Source: Hymenobacter translucens
Lineage (GTDB): Bacteria; Bacteroidota; Bacteroidia; Cytophagales; Hymenobacteraceae
DNA: 64,000 nt
Assembly: GCF_020685205.1 (NCBI RefSeq)
Contig: NZ_JAJERB010000002.1
Coordinates: 496,001 to 560,000, forward strand
Direction: 5' to 3'
The translations under genes were made by a program, and so were the position numbers. Below are positions 27,958 through 37,121 of the stretch, piece by piece (position 1 is the first letter of the stretch; the number at the start of each line of letters is the position of its first letter). The notes below the pieces were generated by a model. It ran no database searches, had not been told where the DNA came from, and worked only from the letters and a program-made list of their open reading frames with translations.

Positions 27958-30066
27958 ATGAAGCTTTCTACTCTTTTTCGCCTTGCTGTTGCGCTGACCT
28001 GCTTTGCTGTCTCCCGGCCTGGTCTGGCTCAGACTGCCGGCCCTGAAACGCATTGTCTGCTTCTGCCCCTGGACCCCGTTGAACGGACCCGGGCTTCTGC
28101 CCTGATAGTGGAGGCAGAGGTACTCGATGCCCGCAGCTTCTGGGATGCCGGCCACCGCCGGATCTACACTGCCCACCGCCTGCGCGTGTTCAAGTCATTT
28201 AAAGGAGCGCCGGCAGCTACCCTGACCCTTATCACCGAAGGCGGCACTGTGGACCTTGACCGGCACGAGCTGACCAATACGCTGACCCTGCAGCCCGGAG
28301 AGCAGGGTGTATTGTTTCTGTACCCCGCGCCGTTTGCCGACCTGGGCCTTTCCGATGCGTGGGCGGCGTACGGCAGTCAGCAGGGCTTTATCCGCTACGA
28401 TCTTACCCAGGCCAGTGCGGCTGAGCCTTTCCGCCAGTATCCACTGCTTGGTTTAACTTTTTATACTGAGCTGACTGCCGCCACGGGCCAGCCGCTGCGG
28501 GAGCTGCAGCCCAATCCAGCTCTGCAGGCTGCCGTGAGCCGCCGCAGCCAGCCCCCGGCCGACCGCCGGGGTGGGCAGGCCCCCATCATTGCCACCGTGG
28601 CTCCTGCCACCATCACTGCCGGCACTGATGCCGTGCTGACTATTAACGGCTCTGGGTTTGGTGCCACGCGGGGCAATGGGTTCGTGGAATTCCGCAATGC
28701 GGACGACGGCGGCGCCACCTTTATCAGGCCCCAGGATGCCGAGTATGTGAGCTGGACCGATACCCGGATTCAGGTGCGGGTACCCACGCTCAGCACCTCT
28801 CGCAACCCGGCAGGCAGCGGCGTAGTGCGGGTGACCAGCAATGAACAGCTCCAGGCTATCAGTCCCGGGCAGATTACCGTGGTTTATGCCATTATCAACG
28901 TGCAGGACACCCAGAGCCAGCAGATCGTGCGGCCGGGCCACTTCAATCAGAACGGGATGGGCGGGTATTCCTTCCGGCCCGAGGCCAACCTGACCGCTGC
29001 CGCTGCGGCTTCGTTTCAGCGGGCCCTTACTACCTGGCGCTGCCAGACCGGCGTGAACTGGGACCTGGGTGCCGCCCGCTCGGGTCGGGGGCCGGCTGAA
29101 GACGACGAAAACGCCCTGGGCTTTGATATGGCCAATGAGCTGCCGGCGCGGGTGCTGGGCCGCACGACCAACTACTACCGGGGCTGCCGCCTGCAGCCCT
29201 CGGGAAGAGTGGTGTTCTGGGTCAAGGAAATCGACATGCAGTTTGATGATGCCACGAACTGGCAGTTCGGTCCCGGCCTGCCTGTGGTCGGGCAGTACGA
29301 CTTCGAAACGGTGGCCGTGCACGAGCTGGGCCACGCCCAGCAGCTCACCCACCTGATTCTGCGCGGGGCTGTGATGCACTTTGCCATCGACGTGCTGCAG
29401 GTTACGCGCCAGCTGAATCCGCAGAGCGACGTGGCCGGGGGGCGGTTCCTGCTCCGGAACCGTAGCTTCGTACCTCCCGGCTGCGGACCGGCGCCCATGC
29501 TGCCGGCTCCGCTGACCACCGTGAATGCGCGTTCCGTCGCTGGAGCCGGCACCGAGGTAACCTGGACTACCCAGTCGGAATGCTTTGTGCAAAGCTTTGT
29601 CGTAGAGCGGGCGCCGGCCACCGATACCACCTCCTGGCAGCAGCTGTCCGTCGTCTCTGCGGGGGCGGCCGGCGGTACTTACCGGTTTGTTGATGCCCAG
29701 CCCCCGGGCGGACTGTTGTACTACCGGCTCCGGGTGCGACGACCCGATGGCTCGCTTGACAACGTGGCCCCCCAGGCCGTCACGGCTGCGGGCGGGGTAC
29801 TAACCCAGCTGCAGGTATTTCCAAACCCGGTTGCCGACGAGAACCTGATGCTGCAGTTCGACGGGGGCATCAAGGCCGGCCAGGTGACAGTCTTCCTCTA
29901 CGATGCTCTGGGACGGTACCAGCGGGGGATACAACTTGACTACAACAGCGGTATTAACATTCTGACCCTGAACGTGGGCGGGCTCCACGCGGGGTGGCAT
30001 CTGCTGCGGTGGCGGGATTCGGAAGGAAAAACCGGCTATACCCCCTTTATCAAGGTGGCGCGGTAG
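27958..30066 (+). CDS. Matrixin-like T9SS protein with IPT/TIG domain
   Basis: A 702-aa secreted protein. It has a signal peptide (about residues 1-24), an N-terminal domain of unknown type (25-190), an IPT/TIG-like immunoglobulin domain (about 215-310, ATITAGTDAVLTINGSGFGA), a metalloprotease-like domain with HELGHAQQLTH (H455, E456, H459, H465), a fibronectin-like region and a C-terminal sorting domain (LQVFPNPVADENLML, ALGRYQRGIQLD, LHAGWHLLRW). The protease motif has metzincin spacing, but glutamine replaces the usual glycine between the second and third histidine. It is predicted to act at the cell surface or outside, though activity is not certain. It converges with the FabH-like gene with only 6 bp between stops. 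Confidence 0.8.
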   Translation: MKLSTLFRLAVALTCFAVSRPGLAQTAGPETHCLLLPLDPVERTRASALIVEAEVLDARSFWDAGHRRIYTAHRLRVFKSFKGAPAATLTLITEGGTVDLDRHELTNTLTLQPGEQGVLFLYPAPFADLGLSDAWAAYGSQQGFIRYDLTQASAAEPFRQYPLLGLTFYTELTAATGQPLRELQPNPALQAAVSRRSQPPADRRGGQAPIIATVAPATITAGTDAVLTINGSGFGATRGNGFVEFRNADDGGATFIRPQDAEYVSWTDTRIQVRVPTLSTSRNPAGSGVVRVTSNEQLQAISPGQITVVYAIINVQDTQSQQIVRPGHFNQNGMGGYSFRPEANLTAAAAASFQRALTTWRCQTGVNWDLGAARSGRGPAEDDENALGFDMANELPARVLGRTTNYYRGCRLQPSGRVVFWVKEIDMQFDDATNWQFGPGLPVVGQYDFETVAVHELGHAQQLTHLILRGAVMHFAIDVLQVTRQLNPQSDVAGGRFLLRNRSFVPPGCGPAPMLPAPLTTVNARSVAGAGTEVTWTTQSECFVQSFVVERAPATDTTSWQQLSVVSAGAAGGTYRFVDAQPPGGLLYYRLRVRRPDGSLDNVAPQAVTAAGGVLTQLQVFPNPVADENLMLQFDGGIKAGQVTVFLYDALGRYQRGIQLDYNSGINILTLNVGGLHAGWHLLRWRDSEGKTGYTPFIKVAR

Positions 30067-30072
30067 AACTCG

Positions 30073-31020
30073 TTAGCGCGTGAGCAGCATTGCTCCGTAA
30101 GAGTAGCCCCCGCCAAACACGGTCACGACGATATGATCCCCCGGCTTGAGCACATCCAGGTTTTCGGCCAGGGCAATGGCGGCGCCCGCACAGCCCGTGT
30201 TGCCAAGCCGGTCAATGTTGGAGATGGCGCGGTCGTTGGAAAGCCCCAGGCTTTGCAGCACGTTGTTGGTGATGCGCAGGTTGGCCTGGTGAGGAATCAG
30301 GTAAGCCACGTCGTCAACGCCCAGCCCATTCTGGTCCAGGATCTGCCGGGTTACTTTGGCCATGTACTGGCAGGCGTGGGTGAAGACGTCGCGCCCGTGG
30401 GGCATTACGATGCCTCGCTCAACCGGCTTAAGCGTAACGGCCGTGCTGGCTTTGCCAACCGTAGCGGCGCCCCCGGTAATGATGTCGACCACGTGCAGGT
30501 CCTCGGGAGCTAGGCGCTCCTTGGAAATAAGCAAGGCTGCCGCACCGTCGCCCCAGAGGTGGCCGGCCACGGTGTCGTCCTCGTTGTTGTAGGCCGTATT
30601 ATGCTCCGAAACCACGACCAGGGCCCGGGTTGCCTTGCCCATGGCAAAGTAGCCCTGCACCACCTCCACTGCATTCAGCAGCGACGAGCAGGCCGACGAC
30701 ACGCTGACCACCGGAATGTCGGACACGCCCACGGCAAGCTGCACGGCATGGGCCACGGTAAAGATGGTATCGTGGGGCGTGTACGTGGCGGCTACAATAA
30801 GGTCGATGCGTTCGGCCGGGAAGCCCGGGGCGGAGCTGAGGGCCTGCTCCGTGGCGGCCACCGCCATGGTATTCGTGTTTTCGCCAGCTTCGGCTTTACG
30901 CCGTTCCCGGATGCCGGTGCGCTCAATAATCCACTCGTGCGAAAGGCCGTTCAGGCGCGTGAAATGCTCGTTGGTGATGACGTGGGTGGGCAGATACGCC
31001 GCGACCTGGTGAATGTACAC
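30073..31020 (-). CDS. 3-oxoacyl-ACP synthase III family protein
   Basis: A 315-aa thiolase-fold enzyme of the FabH type, which condenses an acyl-CoA with malonyl-ACP to begin fatty-acid or related chain synthesis. The full triad is visible: cysteine in SSACSSLLNA (C111), histidine in IPHQANLR (H244) and asparagine in GNTGCAG (N274). The opening WIIERTGIRERR is a family hallmark. No other fatty-acid genes are next to it, and Bacteroidota often carry extra KAS III copies, so this may be a secondary enzyme rather than the housekeeping fabH. Start at MYIHQVAAYLP; no signal peptide. Confidence 0.9.
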   Translation of the reverse strand: MYIHQVAAYLPTHVITNEHFTRLNGLSHEWIIERTGIRERRKAEAGENTNTMAVAATEQALSSAPGFPAERIDLIVAATYTPHDTIFTVAHAVQLAVGVSDIPVVSVSSACSSLLNAVEVVQGYFAMGKATRALVVVSEHNTAYNNEDDTVAGHLWGDGAAALLISKERLAPEDLHVVDIITGGAATVGKASTAVTLKPVERGIVMPHGRDVFTHACQYMAKVTRQILDQNGLGVDDVAYLIPHQANLRITNNVLQSLGLSNDRAISNIDRLGNTGCAGAAIALAENLDVLKPGDHIVVTVFGGGYSYGAMLLTR

Positions 31021-31162
31021 TGTGGGAGTGGGATGAAGGCGAAAACCTAAGCAAGGTACGCCACGAATAGGTGGGAGGCTTAAGTCGGCCCGTACTTTGC
31101 TTCAACGTTCTGCGTTCAAACGCGTACCGGCCGGCCGGGTTTACCCATTATTCTGTAATTCT

Positions 31163-31705
31163 ATGTCTGCACGCATTTCCTTTCCCCGTTTGCTACGGCT
31201 GTTGAGTTTAACGGGACTGCTGATAACAGCCTCCCTCGAGGCCCAGGCCCAGAAATACCGCACTGCTATTGGTCTACGACTCGGCGGAAAATCCTACTCG
31301 GGTTTAACTGTTCAGCAGCGGATCGGAGAAAAGTCCACCCTGGAGGGCCTGGCCATGTTCAACACCGAGGAAGTCAGTGGGACACTGCTGGCGGAGCGTC
31401 ACTTCGGCATTTTCGGGCGTAGCCTCAACGTGTACACTGGTGCCGGCGCGCATCTGGGCGCCCATAACAAGACCGGTGCGTTCGGGGGTGTCGATGGCCT
31501 GGTGGGCCTTGAGTATAAGGTGGCGATTATCCCCCTGCTGCTCTCGTTCGATTTCAAGCCGACCATTGAAATCAATGCTCCCGAACGAATGCGGTTCCCC
31601 ACTGCCTTTTCAATCCGCTACGTGCTTATCAAGGAAAAGAAGCGCGGCCTGTTTGGCGGCAGCGACCGGGATACCAAGGCTGACAAAAGAAAAAATCGGG
31701 ACTAA
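31163..31705 (+). CDS. Small outer-membrane beta-barrel protein
   Basis: A 180-aa exported protein. The ATG at 31163 gives a signal peptide ending LEAQAQ (about residue 29) and then YRTAIGLRLGGKSYSGLTVQ, a barrel-type first strand. Further strands end in glycine-rich turns (VYTGAGAHLGAHNKTG, GVDGLVGLEYKV), and the tail after SIRYVL is very basic (KEKKRGLFGGSDRDTKADK). The frame is open for 22 more codons upstream, but those do not form a signal. Divergent from the FabH-like gene. The function is unknown. Confidence 0.72.
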   Translation: MSARISFPRLLRLLSLTGLLITASLEAQAQKYRTAIGLRLGGKSYSGLTVQQRIGEKSTLEGLAMFNTEEVSGTLLAERHFGIFGRSLNVYTGAGAHLGAHNKTGAFGGVDGLVGLEYKVAIIPLLLSFDFKPTIEINAPERMRFPTAFSIRYVLIKEKKRGLFGGSDRDTKADKRKNRD

Positions 31706-31801
31706 CGCTGGCCGGGTCCAAGGGAATTTGAGCACCAACGTGTAAGTGAAGCCTGGTCGCGTTTCGGCTTTAGTACACCGCCACGACTGCTAAGTCTCTC
31801 T

Positions 31802-31862
31802 TCGTTTCGCTCAACCCTGCTGACGCGAAACGAGGCGGCCCCTGTCCGGGAACCGCCTCGTT
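31802..31862. terminator. Overlapping hairpins between convergent genes
   Basis: AACGAGGCGG (31829-31838) pairs with CCGCCTCGTT (31853-31862). An alternative stem pairs TCGTTTCGC (31802-31810) with GCGAAACGA (31825-31833), sharing five bases. Neither has a strong T tract. The likely role is a weak terminator for the barrel and DUF2807 genes. Confidence 0.4.
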
Positions 31863-31897
31863 CATCTATTGCAAAGCCCACGGGGGGCGGAAGTAGA

Positions 31898-32611
31898 CTA
31901 TCCCTTGTGCACCCGGCCACTGCCCATCACAGTGGAGTCGATCTGGGGCGGATTGCCCTTTACGTACACGTCGCCGGAGCCCATGATGCTGGCTTTCAAC
32001 GAGCGGGTGGCGTGCAGGCGGAAATCGCCCGAGCCGCTGATGCTCACGCTGCTGGCTTCCGTTTTCAGCTCACTGGCATCAATGTCGCCGGAGCCGCTGA
32101 TGCTGGCGTCATGCTTGGGGCTGTTACCGGCCAGGCGGATGTCGCCGGAGCCTGACAGCGACGAATGAACCTCGGCCGCCTGCACCTGAGGCACTACGAG
32201 CCGGCCCGAGCCGCTCACGGCCAGCATCAGCTTCTGCGCCTGGCAGGCGGTAATAACCTGCATCCGGCCCGAGCCGCTTACGCTCAGCCCTTCAATGGCC
32301 GGCATGGTAACGTACACTGTAACAGGCTTCTGAAAACGCACGTTTTTCAGTCCCGGCTTCGCCCCGATGCGCAGCCGGTTGTTTTTCACCGCCGTTTCCA
32401 GCTGAGCCAGGTCAGAGGCCAGGCCTTCAATCTCCACCAGCTGGGTGCTGCCCTGCTTGATTACCACCGCCACCGACCCGGCCAGCGTTACGGATGTGAA
32501 AGGCGAAACCTGCCGCACTTCGCGGCCGTCGGACGCGGTAGCCGCTTTAAAGGATGTCAGCGCCAGCGCGGCGAAAAGCAGGGGAAGCAGAAACAGGCGT
32601 AGCGTTTTCAT
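31898..32611 (-). CDS. DUF2807 (head GIN) domain protein
   Basis: A 237-aa exported protein of the DUF2807 family, called putative auto-transporter adhesin in databases. The signal peptide is about residues 1-27. The domain starts with REVRQVSPFTSVTLAGSVAV and then repeats the SGSG(D/R)(I/L/F) motif about seven times (for example SISGSGDFRLHA and SIMGSGDVYVKG), which forms a right-handed beta-helix-like stack. It lies downstream of, and on the same strand as, the HxlR regulator gene by 125 bp, probably by chance. The molecular role is not known; surface or periplasmic location is expected. Confidence 0.87.
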   Translation of the reverse strand: MKTLRLFLLPLLFAALALTSFKAATASDGREVRQVSPFTSVTLAGSVAVVIKQGSTQLVEIEGLASDLAQLETAVKNNRLRIGAKPGLKNVRFQKPVTVYVTMPAIEGLSVSGSGRMQVITACQAQKLMLAVSGSGRLVVPQVQAAEVHSSLSGSGDIRLAGNSPKHDASISGSGDIDASELKTEASSVSISGSGDFRLHATRSLKASIMGSGDVYVKGNPPQIDSTVMGSGRVHKG

Positions 32612-32736
32612 ACTAGGCGAAATAAAAGGTGAATGATGCGTTCAGCGGGGTAGATGAAGCCGCTACCCGAAGCGTTGCCCGGCACCTGCATTTTTTGCTT
32701 TTGCCCCGGGCAGCAGCGGGCCTTAGGCCGGCAGCC

Positions 32737-33123
32737 TTAGGCCGGCACCCGGTCCCGCTGCAGATAGCCGTGGCCCCAGTTGATGAGCTGCTCAAACATG
32801 GGCTGCACGCGGCGACCCAGGTCGGTAAGCTGGTACTCGACTTTGGGTGGCACCTGCTGATACACCAGCCGCTCCACAATGGCGTCGGCCTCCAGCTCCC
32901 GCAATTCCTGGATCAGCATCTTCTCAGTCACTTCGGGCATCAGGCGGCGCAGCTCTCCGTAGCGGCGCGGTCCTTCGAGCAGGTAGGAGAGAACCAGCAG
33001 CTTCCACTTACCCCCCAGCACGTTAAGCGTGGTGCGTACCGGGCACACGGCCCCGGCGGGTTGCGGTTCGGTGCAGGCTGCCCATTCGGCCTCGGCCTGT
33101 TGCTGTTTTGTGAGCTTGTTCAT
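32737..33123 (-). CDS. HxlR family transcriptional regulator
   Basis: A 128-aa winged-helix regulator of the HxlR type. It contains CPVRTTLNVLGGKWKLLVLS, the family opening, and the wing and recognition segments YGELRRLMPEVTEKMLIQEL. Members such as YodB, QorR and YtfH sense quinones or electrophiles through an N-terminal cysteine; C27 here is at the usual place and C17 is a second candidate. It is divergent from an NmrA-like oxidoreductase gene (33295), a pairing seen as ytfH/qorB in E. coli. The shared intergenic region has repeated GTAGGTA motifs that could be its operator, so self-regulation is likely. Confidence 0.9.
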   Translation of the reverse strand: MNKLTKQQQAEAEWAACTEPQPAGAVCPVRTTLNVLGGKWKLLVLSYLLEGPRRYGELRRLMPEVTEKMLIQELRELEADAIVERLVYQQVPPKVEYQLTDLGRRVQPMFEQLINWGHGYLQRDRVPA

Positions 33124-33162
33124 AAAATTTAGTTGTTGATAATCAGTATTACTGTCGGAAAG

Positions 33163-33189
33163 GTAGGTAGCCTACAAAATAGTAGGTAC
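33163..33189. promoter_or_regulatory. Candidate HxlR operator
   Basis: GTAGGTAGCCTAC at 33163-33175 is an inverted repeat (GTAGG/CCTAC around TAG), and GTAGGTA recurs at 33182-33188, 19 bp from the first. A TATTTTG element on the minus strand (33175-33181) lies between, suitable as the regulator's own -7 promoter element. Confidence 0.45.
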
Positions 33190-33294
33190 TTGCGAAAAGT
33201 GAAGGTAAGGCGTTTCCTTTGACCCGGCAATGCACCAGGCTATTCGGGCTGGCCGCCGGCCATTACTTTTTGCCTACCCTCTTACCTTCTTTTT

Positions 33295-34212
33295 ATGAGC
33301 AAGCACATTGTCGTACTGGGTGCTACCGGCCAAATCGGCTCCCAGCTTATCCATCTTTTGCTGCAGCGCGGCCACCGCGTAACGGCCGTAGCCCGCAGCA
33401 GCCAGCGCCTCGATGCCCTGCGGGCGGCCGGGGCCGAATCCCGGGCCGGCGACCTGCAGGACACCGCCTTCCTGACCGATGCCCTGCGCGGGGCTGATGC
33501 CGCCTTCCTGATGCTGCCGCCCCACGTGACGGCCCCCGACAACCTGGCTCATCAGGCGGCGGTAGGTGAAAGCGTTGCCGCTGCCGTCCGGGCAGCGGAG
33601 CTGCGCTACGCGGTAAACCTGAGCAGCATCGGTGCCGAGCTGGAAGCCGGAACGGGCCCGATTGTGGGCGTGCACCGGCAGGAGCAGCGCCTCAACGCCA
33701 TCGATGGCCTGAATGTGGTGCACCTGCGCCCGGCTTATTTTATGGAAAACCTGCTGAGCAGCATCGGCCTGATTCAGGGCATGGGCATCAATGGCTCCGC
33801 GACCCGCCCTGACGTAGCGTTTCCTATGATTGCTACCCAAGATATTGCCGCCCGCGCCGCTCAGCTGCTCGACGCCGGAGTGCCGACGGGTAAGTCGGTG
33901 CAGCTGCTGCTCGGGCCCCGCGACTACACCAACGCCGAAGCCACGGCTATCTTCGGGCGGGCTATTGGCCGGCCGGAGCTGCCGTACGTGCAGTTTCCTT
34001 ATGAGCAGGCTAAGCAGGGCATGATGGGCGCGGGCTTGTCGGAGTCGATGGCCGACCTCTACATTGAGATGACCCGGGGCATCAACGAGGAAAACTTCAT
34101 GCTGCATGAGGTGCGCACGGCTGAAAACACCACGCCGACCACGCTGGAGCAGTTTGCCGAGCAGGTGTTTGCCCCGGCTTTCCGGAAAGCAGCCCAGCCG
34201 GTAGCTTCGTAA
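33295..34212 (+). CDS. NmrA-like NAD(P)-binding oxidoreductase
   Basis: A 305-aa atypical short-chain dehydrogenase. The Rossmann motif VLGATGQIGSQLIHLLLQRG at the start binds NAD(P)H. Domain order and length match the NmrA/QorB group, with the segment VHLRPAYFMENLL in place of a canonical YxxxK site. The nearest known analogue in context is E. coli QorB, an NADPH-dependent quinone reductase paired with an HxlR regulator. Here the HxlR gene is directly divergent. A role in quinone or electrophile detoxification follows from that context. The start ATG is unambiguous. Confidence 0.87.
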   Translation: MSKHIVVLGATGQIGSQLIHLLLQRGHRVTAVARSSQRLDALRAAGAESRAGDLQDTAFLTDALRGADAAFLMLPPHVTAPDNLAHQAAVGESVAAAVRAAELRYAVNLSSIGAELEAGTGPIVGVHRQEQRLNAIDGLNVVHLRPAYFMENLLSSIGLIQGMGINGSATRPDVAFPMIATQDIAARAAQLLDAGVPTGKSVQLLLGPRDYTNAEATAIFGRAIGRPELPYVQFPYEQAKQGMMGAGLSESMADLYIEMTRGINEENFMLHEVRTAENTTPTTLEQFAEQVFAPAFRKAAQPVAS

Positions 34213-34306
34213 GCCCGGGTGAGGTTAGTGCGCAGCGCCTTTCAGCCGTGGGGTTGGAAGGCGCTGTTTTTTTACCAGCTTTGAGGGTTTTCAACCCCCG
34301 CCAGCC

Positions 34307-34786
34307 ATGCACCCGCACGAAGAACTGCTGCACCGCTTCTACCAGAGCTTCCAGCGCCGCGACCACGCCGGCATGGCCGCCTGCTACCATCCCCGGGCCA
34401 GCTTCCGCGACGGCGCTTTTCAGCTGCAGGGCGCGGCAGAAGTGGGGGCCATGTGGCGGATGCTGTGCGAGCGGGGCAAGGACCTGGCCCTCACCTACGA
34501 CCACCTGCGCGCCGACGACAGCCATGGACAGGCGGTATGGGACGCCCGCTACACCTTTTCCCAGACCGGCCGGCGGGTACACAACCACATTCAGGCTCGC
34601 TTCACCTTTCAGGACGGCAAAATCCTGACGCACCACGACGAGTTCAGCTTCTGGCGCTGGTCGAGGCAGGCCCTGGGACCGGTGGGCTGGCTGCTGGGCT
34701 GGACCCCGCTGCTGCAAAAGAAAGTGCAGGCCGGCGCCCGGCAAAGCCTCACGGCGTTTATGGCCCAGCGGGGAATCACGAGCTGA
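34307..34786 (+). CDS. NTF2-like / SnoaL-type protein
   Basis: A 159-aa protein with the cone-shaped NTF2-like fold. Signs are LLHRFYQSFQRRDHAGMAAC at residues 5-24, FRDGAFQLQGAAEVGAMWRM, and a final HHDEFSFWRWSRQALGP strand. The family covers small hydrolases, isomerases and ligand-binding proteins, so no exact activity can be given. It follows the NmrA-like gene by 94 bp on the same strand and may be in the same transcript. A strong hairpin terminator follows. Confidence 0.82.
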   Translation: MHPHEELLHRFYQSFQRRDHAGMAACYHPRASFRDGAFQLQGAAEVGAMWRMLCERGKDLALTYDHLRADDSHGQAVWDARYTFSQTGRRVHNHIQARFTFQDGKILTHHDEFSFWRWSRQALGPVGWLLGWTPLLQKKVQAGARQSLTAFMAQRGITS

Positions 34787-34812
34787 CCGAAAACCGGAAT
34801 GAAGCAACGTAT

Positions 34813-34847
34813 AAAAGCCCTTCCGTCAACTCACGGAAGGGCTTTTT
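34813..34847. terminator. Bidirectional terminator
   Basis: AAAAGCCCTTCCGT (34813-34826) pairs with ACGGAAGGGCTTTT (34833-34846) around a 6-nt loop, between the convergent NTF2-like and M13 peptidase genes. Confidence 0.9.
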
Positions 34848-34901
34848 GATAATAAGGTTCAGGCTGATTGCTAACGGTAGCGGCACTCCTGGCCAGCAAC
34901 T

Positions 34902-36962
34902 TTACCAGATCGTGACCCGGGCCGAGTCGGGGCGGTAGAGAGCCTGGCCGGGCTGCACGTTGAAGGCTTCGTAAAAGGCGGGCACGTCGGCCAGGGGGCC
35001 GTTCACGCGGTACTTGGCCGGGGAGTGCACGTCGGTAAGGATGCGCTGGGCCAGCACTTCGTCGCGCTGGTGGCTCTGCCAGCCCAGGGCGTAGCCCAGG
35101 AAGTAACGCTGCGTGGGCGTGAGTCCTCCGATTTTCTCGCCTTTCTTGTACTGCTCGGTTTTCTTGAAAGCATCGAAGGCAATGACGATGCCGCCCAGGT
35201 CAGCAATGTTTTCGCCCGCCGTAGCCTTGCCGTTGATGTGCAGGGAGTCGAGCACCTGGTAGCCGTTGAACTGCCGCACGATGCCGTTCACGCGCTGCTG
35301 GAAGGCGGCCCGGTCTTTCTTGCTCCACCAGTTGCGCAGGTTGCCGTTCTCGTCGTACTGGCTGCCTTCGTCGTCGAAGCCGTGGGTGAGCTCGTGGCCG
35401 ATGGTGGACGCCCCGCCGTAGCCGTACACCACCGCGTCGTCGGCATCCTCGTCGCGCAGGCCGGGAATGGCGAAGATGGCCGCCGGCAACACGATTTCGT
35501 TGTTCGACGGGTTGTAGTAGGCGTTGTAGGTCTGGGGCGTCATGTCCCACTCGGTGCGGTCCACCGGCCGGCCCAGCTTGCTGATGTTGTAGCGGTACAG
35601 CCACTCGTTGGCGCGCATCACGTTCTGGGCGTAGGAGCTCCGGTCGATGGTGAGGGCCGAGTAGTCGCGCCACTTGTTGGGGTAGCCTACTTTCGGGGTG
35701 ATTTTGTTGAGCTTAACCAGAGCTTTCTGCTTGGTGGAGTCACTCATCCAGCTCAGGGCCTGGATATGCTCCCGAAACGAGGCCATGACGTTCTTCACCA
35801 TCTGCTCGTACCGCTCCTTGGCGGCGGGCTTGAAGTACTCTTTCACGAACAGCTGCCCCAGCATTTCGCCCATGGCCATTTCTTCGTTGTCGAGCACCCG
35901 CTTCCAGCGGGCCCGCTGCTCTTTCTGGCCCTGCAGAATAGTGCCGTAAAACCGGAAATGCTCGTCGTCGAGGCCTTTGCTGAGCACGGAGGAGTATTCG
36001 CGCAGCAGCTGCCACTGCAGGTAGGCTTTCCAGTCGTCGATGGGAGCGGTTTTCAACAGCCGGCCGGCCGTCTGGTAAAACTCCGGCTGACCCACGATGG
36101 CGGTATCCGCTTTAGCCAGTGCCATCTGGCTGAGCCAGGGCTTCCAGCTGAGGCCGGGCGTAAGCTTGTCCAGCTCCGCTACTGACATCTTATGGTAGTT
36201 GGCGTAGGGGTCGCGCAGGTCTTCCAGCTTCCGCGACGAGCGGGCCAGCTCGGTTTCCAGCTTGAGCACACGGGCGCTGCCGGCGGCGGCCTGCTCGGGC
36301 GTCTGGCCGGCCAGCTTCAGCATGTTGGCGACGTGTACCCCGTACTCCTTGCGGATGTTGCTGGTGCGGGCATCCTTGTTGAAGTAGTAGTCCCGGTTGG
36401 GTAAGCCCAACCCGCCCTGCCACATCATAAGGGCCATATTTTCGCTGTTTTTCGGGTCCTGTGTCACATAAGAGCCAAACAGCACGTTCACGCCCAGGGG
36501 CTTGAGCCGGGCAATTTCAGCCTGCACGTCGGCCGCGGTGCGCATGGCCGCAATGCGGTCCAGCTCCGGCTTCAGCGGGGCGATACCCTGCTTTTCGATG
36601 GCGGCCGAATCCATGCCGGCGGCCCAGAAGTCACCGATTTTCTGCTGGTTGGTGCCAGCAGCGGCGTTGGCTTTGGCGGCTTCCTCGTTGATGGTGCGCA
36701 GGCGGGCGTAGATTTCGTTCTGCACTTCCTTGCCGATGCCCCAGGAGCTTTCGGAAGCCGGAATCGGGTGCTTTTTCAGCCAGCCGCCGTTGGCGTAGGT
36801 GAAGAAGTCGTCACCGGGGCGGACGGTGGTATCGAGACTGGCCTGAAGCACGTCGGGGGAGCCGCTGCCGGCTTTGCCGCCGGGCTGACAGGCCCCGAAG
36901 GCCAGGGTGGCGGCCGGAGCAGAAGCCAGCAGCAGCCGGCGCAAGGAGTAGGGAAAGCGCAT
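34902..36962 (-). CDS. M13 family zinc metallopeptidase, lipoprotein
   Basis: A 686-aa neprilysin/PepO-type peptidase. The zinc motif HELTH is at H523-H527 with the downstream ENIADLGG glutamate near residue 583; NAYYNPSNNEIVLPAAI, the substrate-binding NAY motif region, precedes it. The N-terminus has a signal with a possible lipobox, FGAC (C25), so it is likely anchored to a membrane outside the cytoplasm. The family cleaves peptides shorter than about 40 residues. The C-terminus ends in RVTIW, as in other family members that finish with a tryptophan. It stands alone, convergent with the NTF2-like gene. Confidence 0.93.
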   Translation of the reverse strand: MRFPYSLRRLLLASAPAATLAFGACQPGGKAGSGSPDVLQASLDTTVRPGDDFFTYANGGWLKKHPIPASESSWGIGKEVQNEIYARLRTINEEAAKANAAAGTNQQKIGDFWAAGMDSAAIEKQGIAPLKPELDRIAAMRTAADVQAEIARLKPLGVNVLFGSYVTQDPKNSENMALMMWQGGLGLPNRDYYFNKDARTSNIRKEYGVHVANMLKLAGQTPEQAAAGSARVLKLETELARSSRKLEDLRDPYANYHKMSVAELDKLTPGLSWKPWLSQMALAKADTAIVGQPEFYQTAGRLLKTAPIDDWKAYLQWQLLREYSSVLSKGLDDEHFRFYGTILQGQKEQRARWKRVLDNEEMAMGEMLGQLFVKEYFKPAAKERYEQMVKNVMASFREHIQALSWMSDSTKQKALVKLNKITPKVGYPNKWRDYSALTIDRSSYAQNVMRANEWLYRYNISKLGRPVDRTEWDMTPQTYNAYYNPSNNEIVLPAAIFAIPGLRDEDADDAVVYGYGGASTIGHELTHGFDDEGSQYDENGNLRNWWSKKDRAAFQQRVNGIVRQFNGYQVLDSLHINGKATAGENIADLGGIVIAFDAFKKTEQYKKGEKIGGLTPTQRYFLGYALGWQSHQRDEVLAQRILTDVHSPAKYRVNGPLADVPAFYEAFNVQPGQALYRPDSARVTIW

Positions 36963-37121
36963 AGGAACAGGGAAAGGATGAGCGCAGCTAAACTATGGGA
37001 ATTAAGCCAACCGCAAGCCGGTACACGGGCCGCACGCTACCTTGCAACGGCCCGGCCGCCGGCTAAAGAGTAAGGCGCCGGGTTCGGGGCTGCATTCGCC
37101 CCGCCTTTTTCACGTTTCGCT

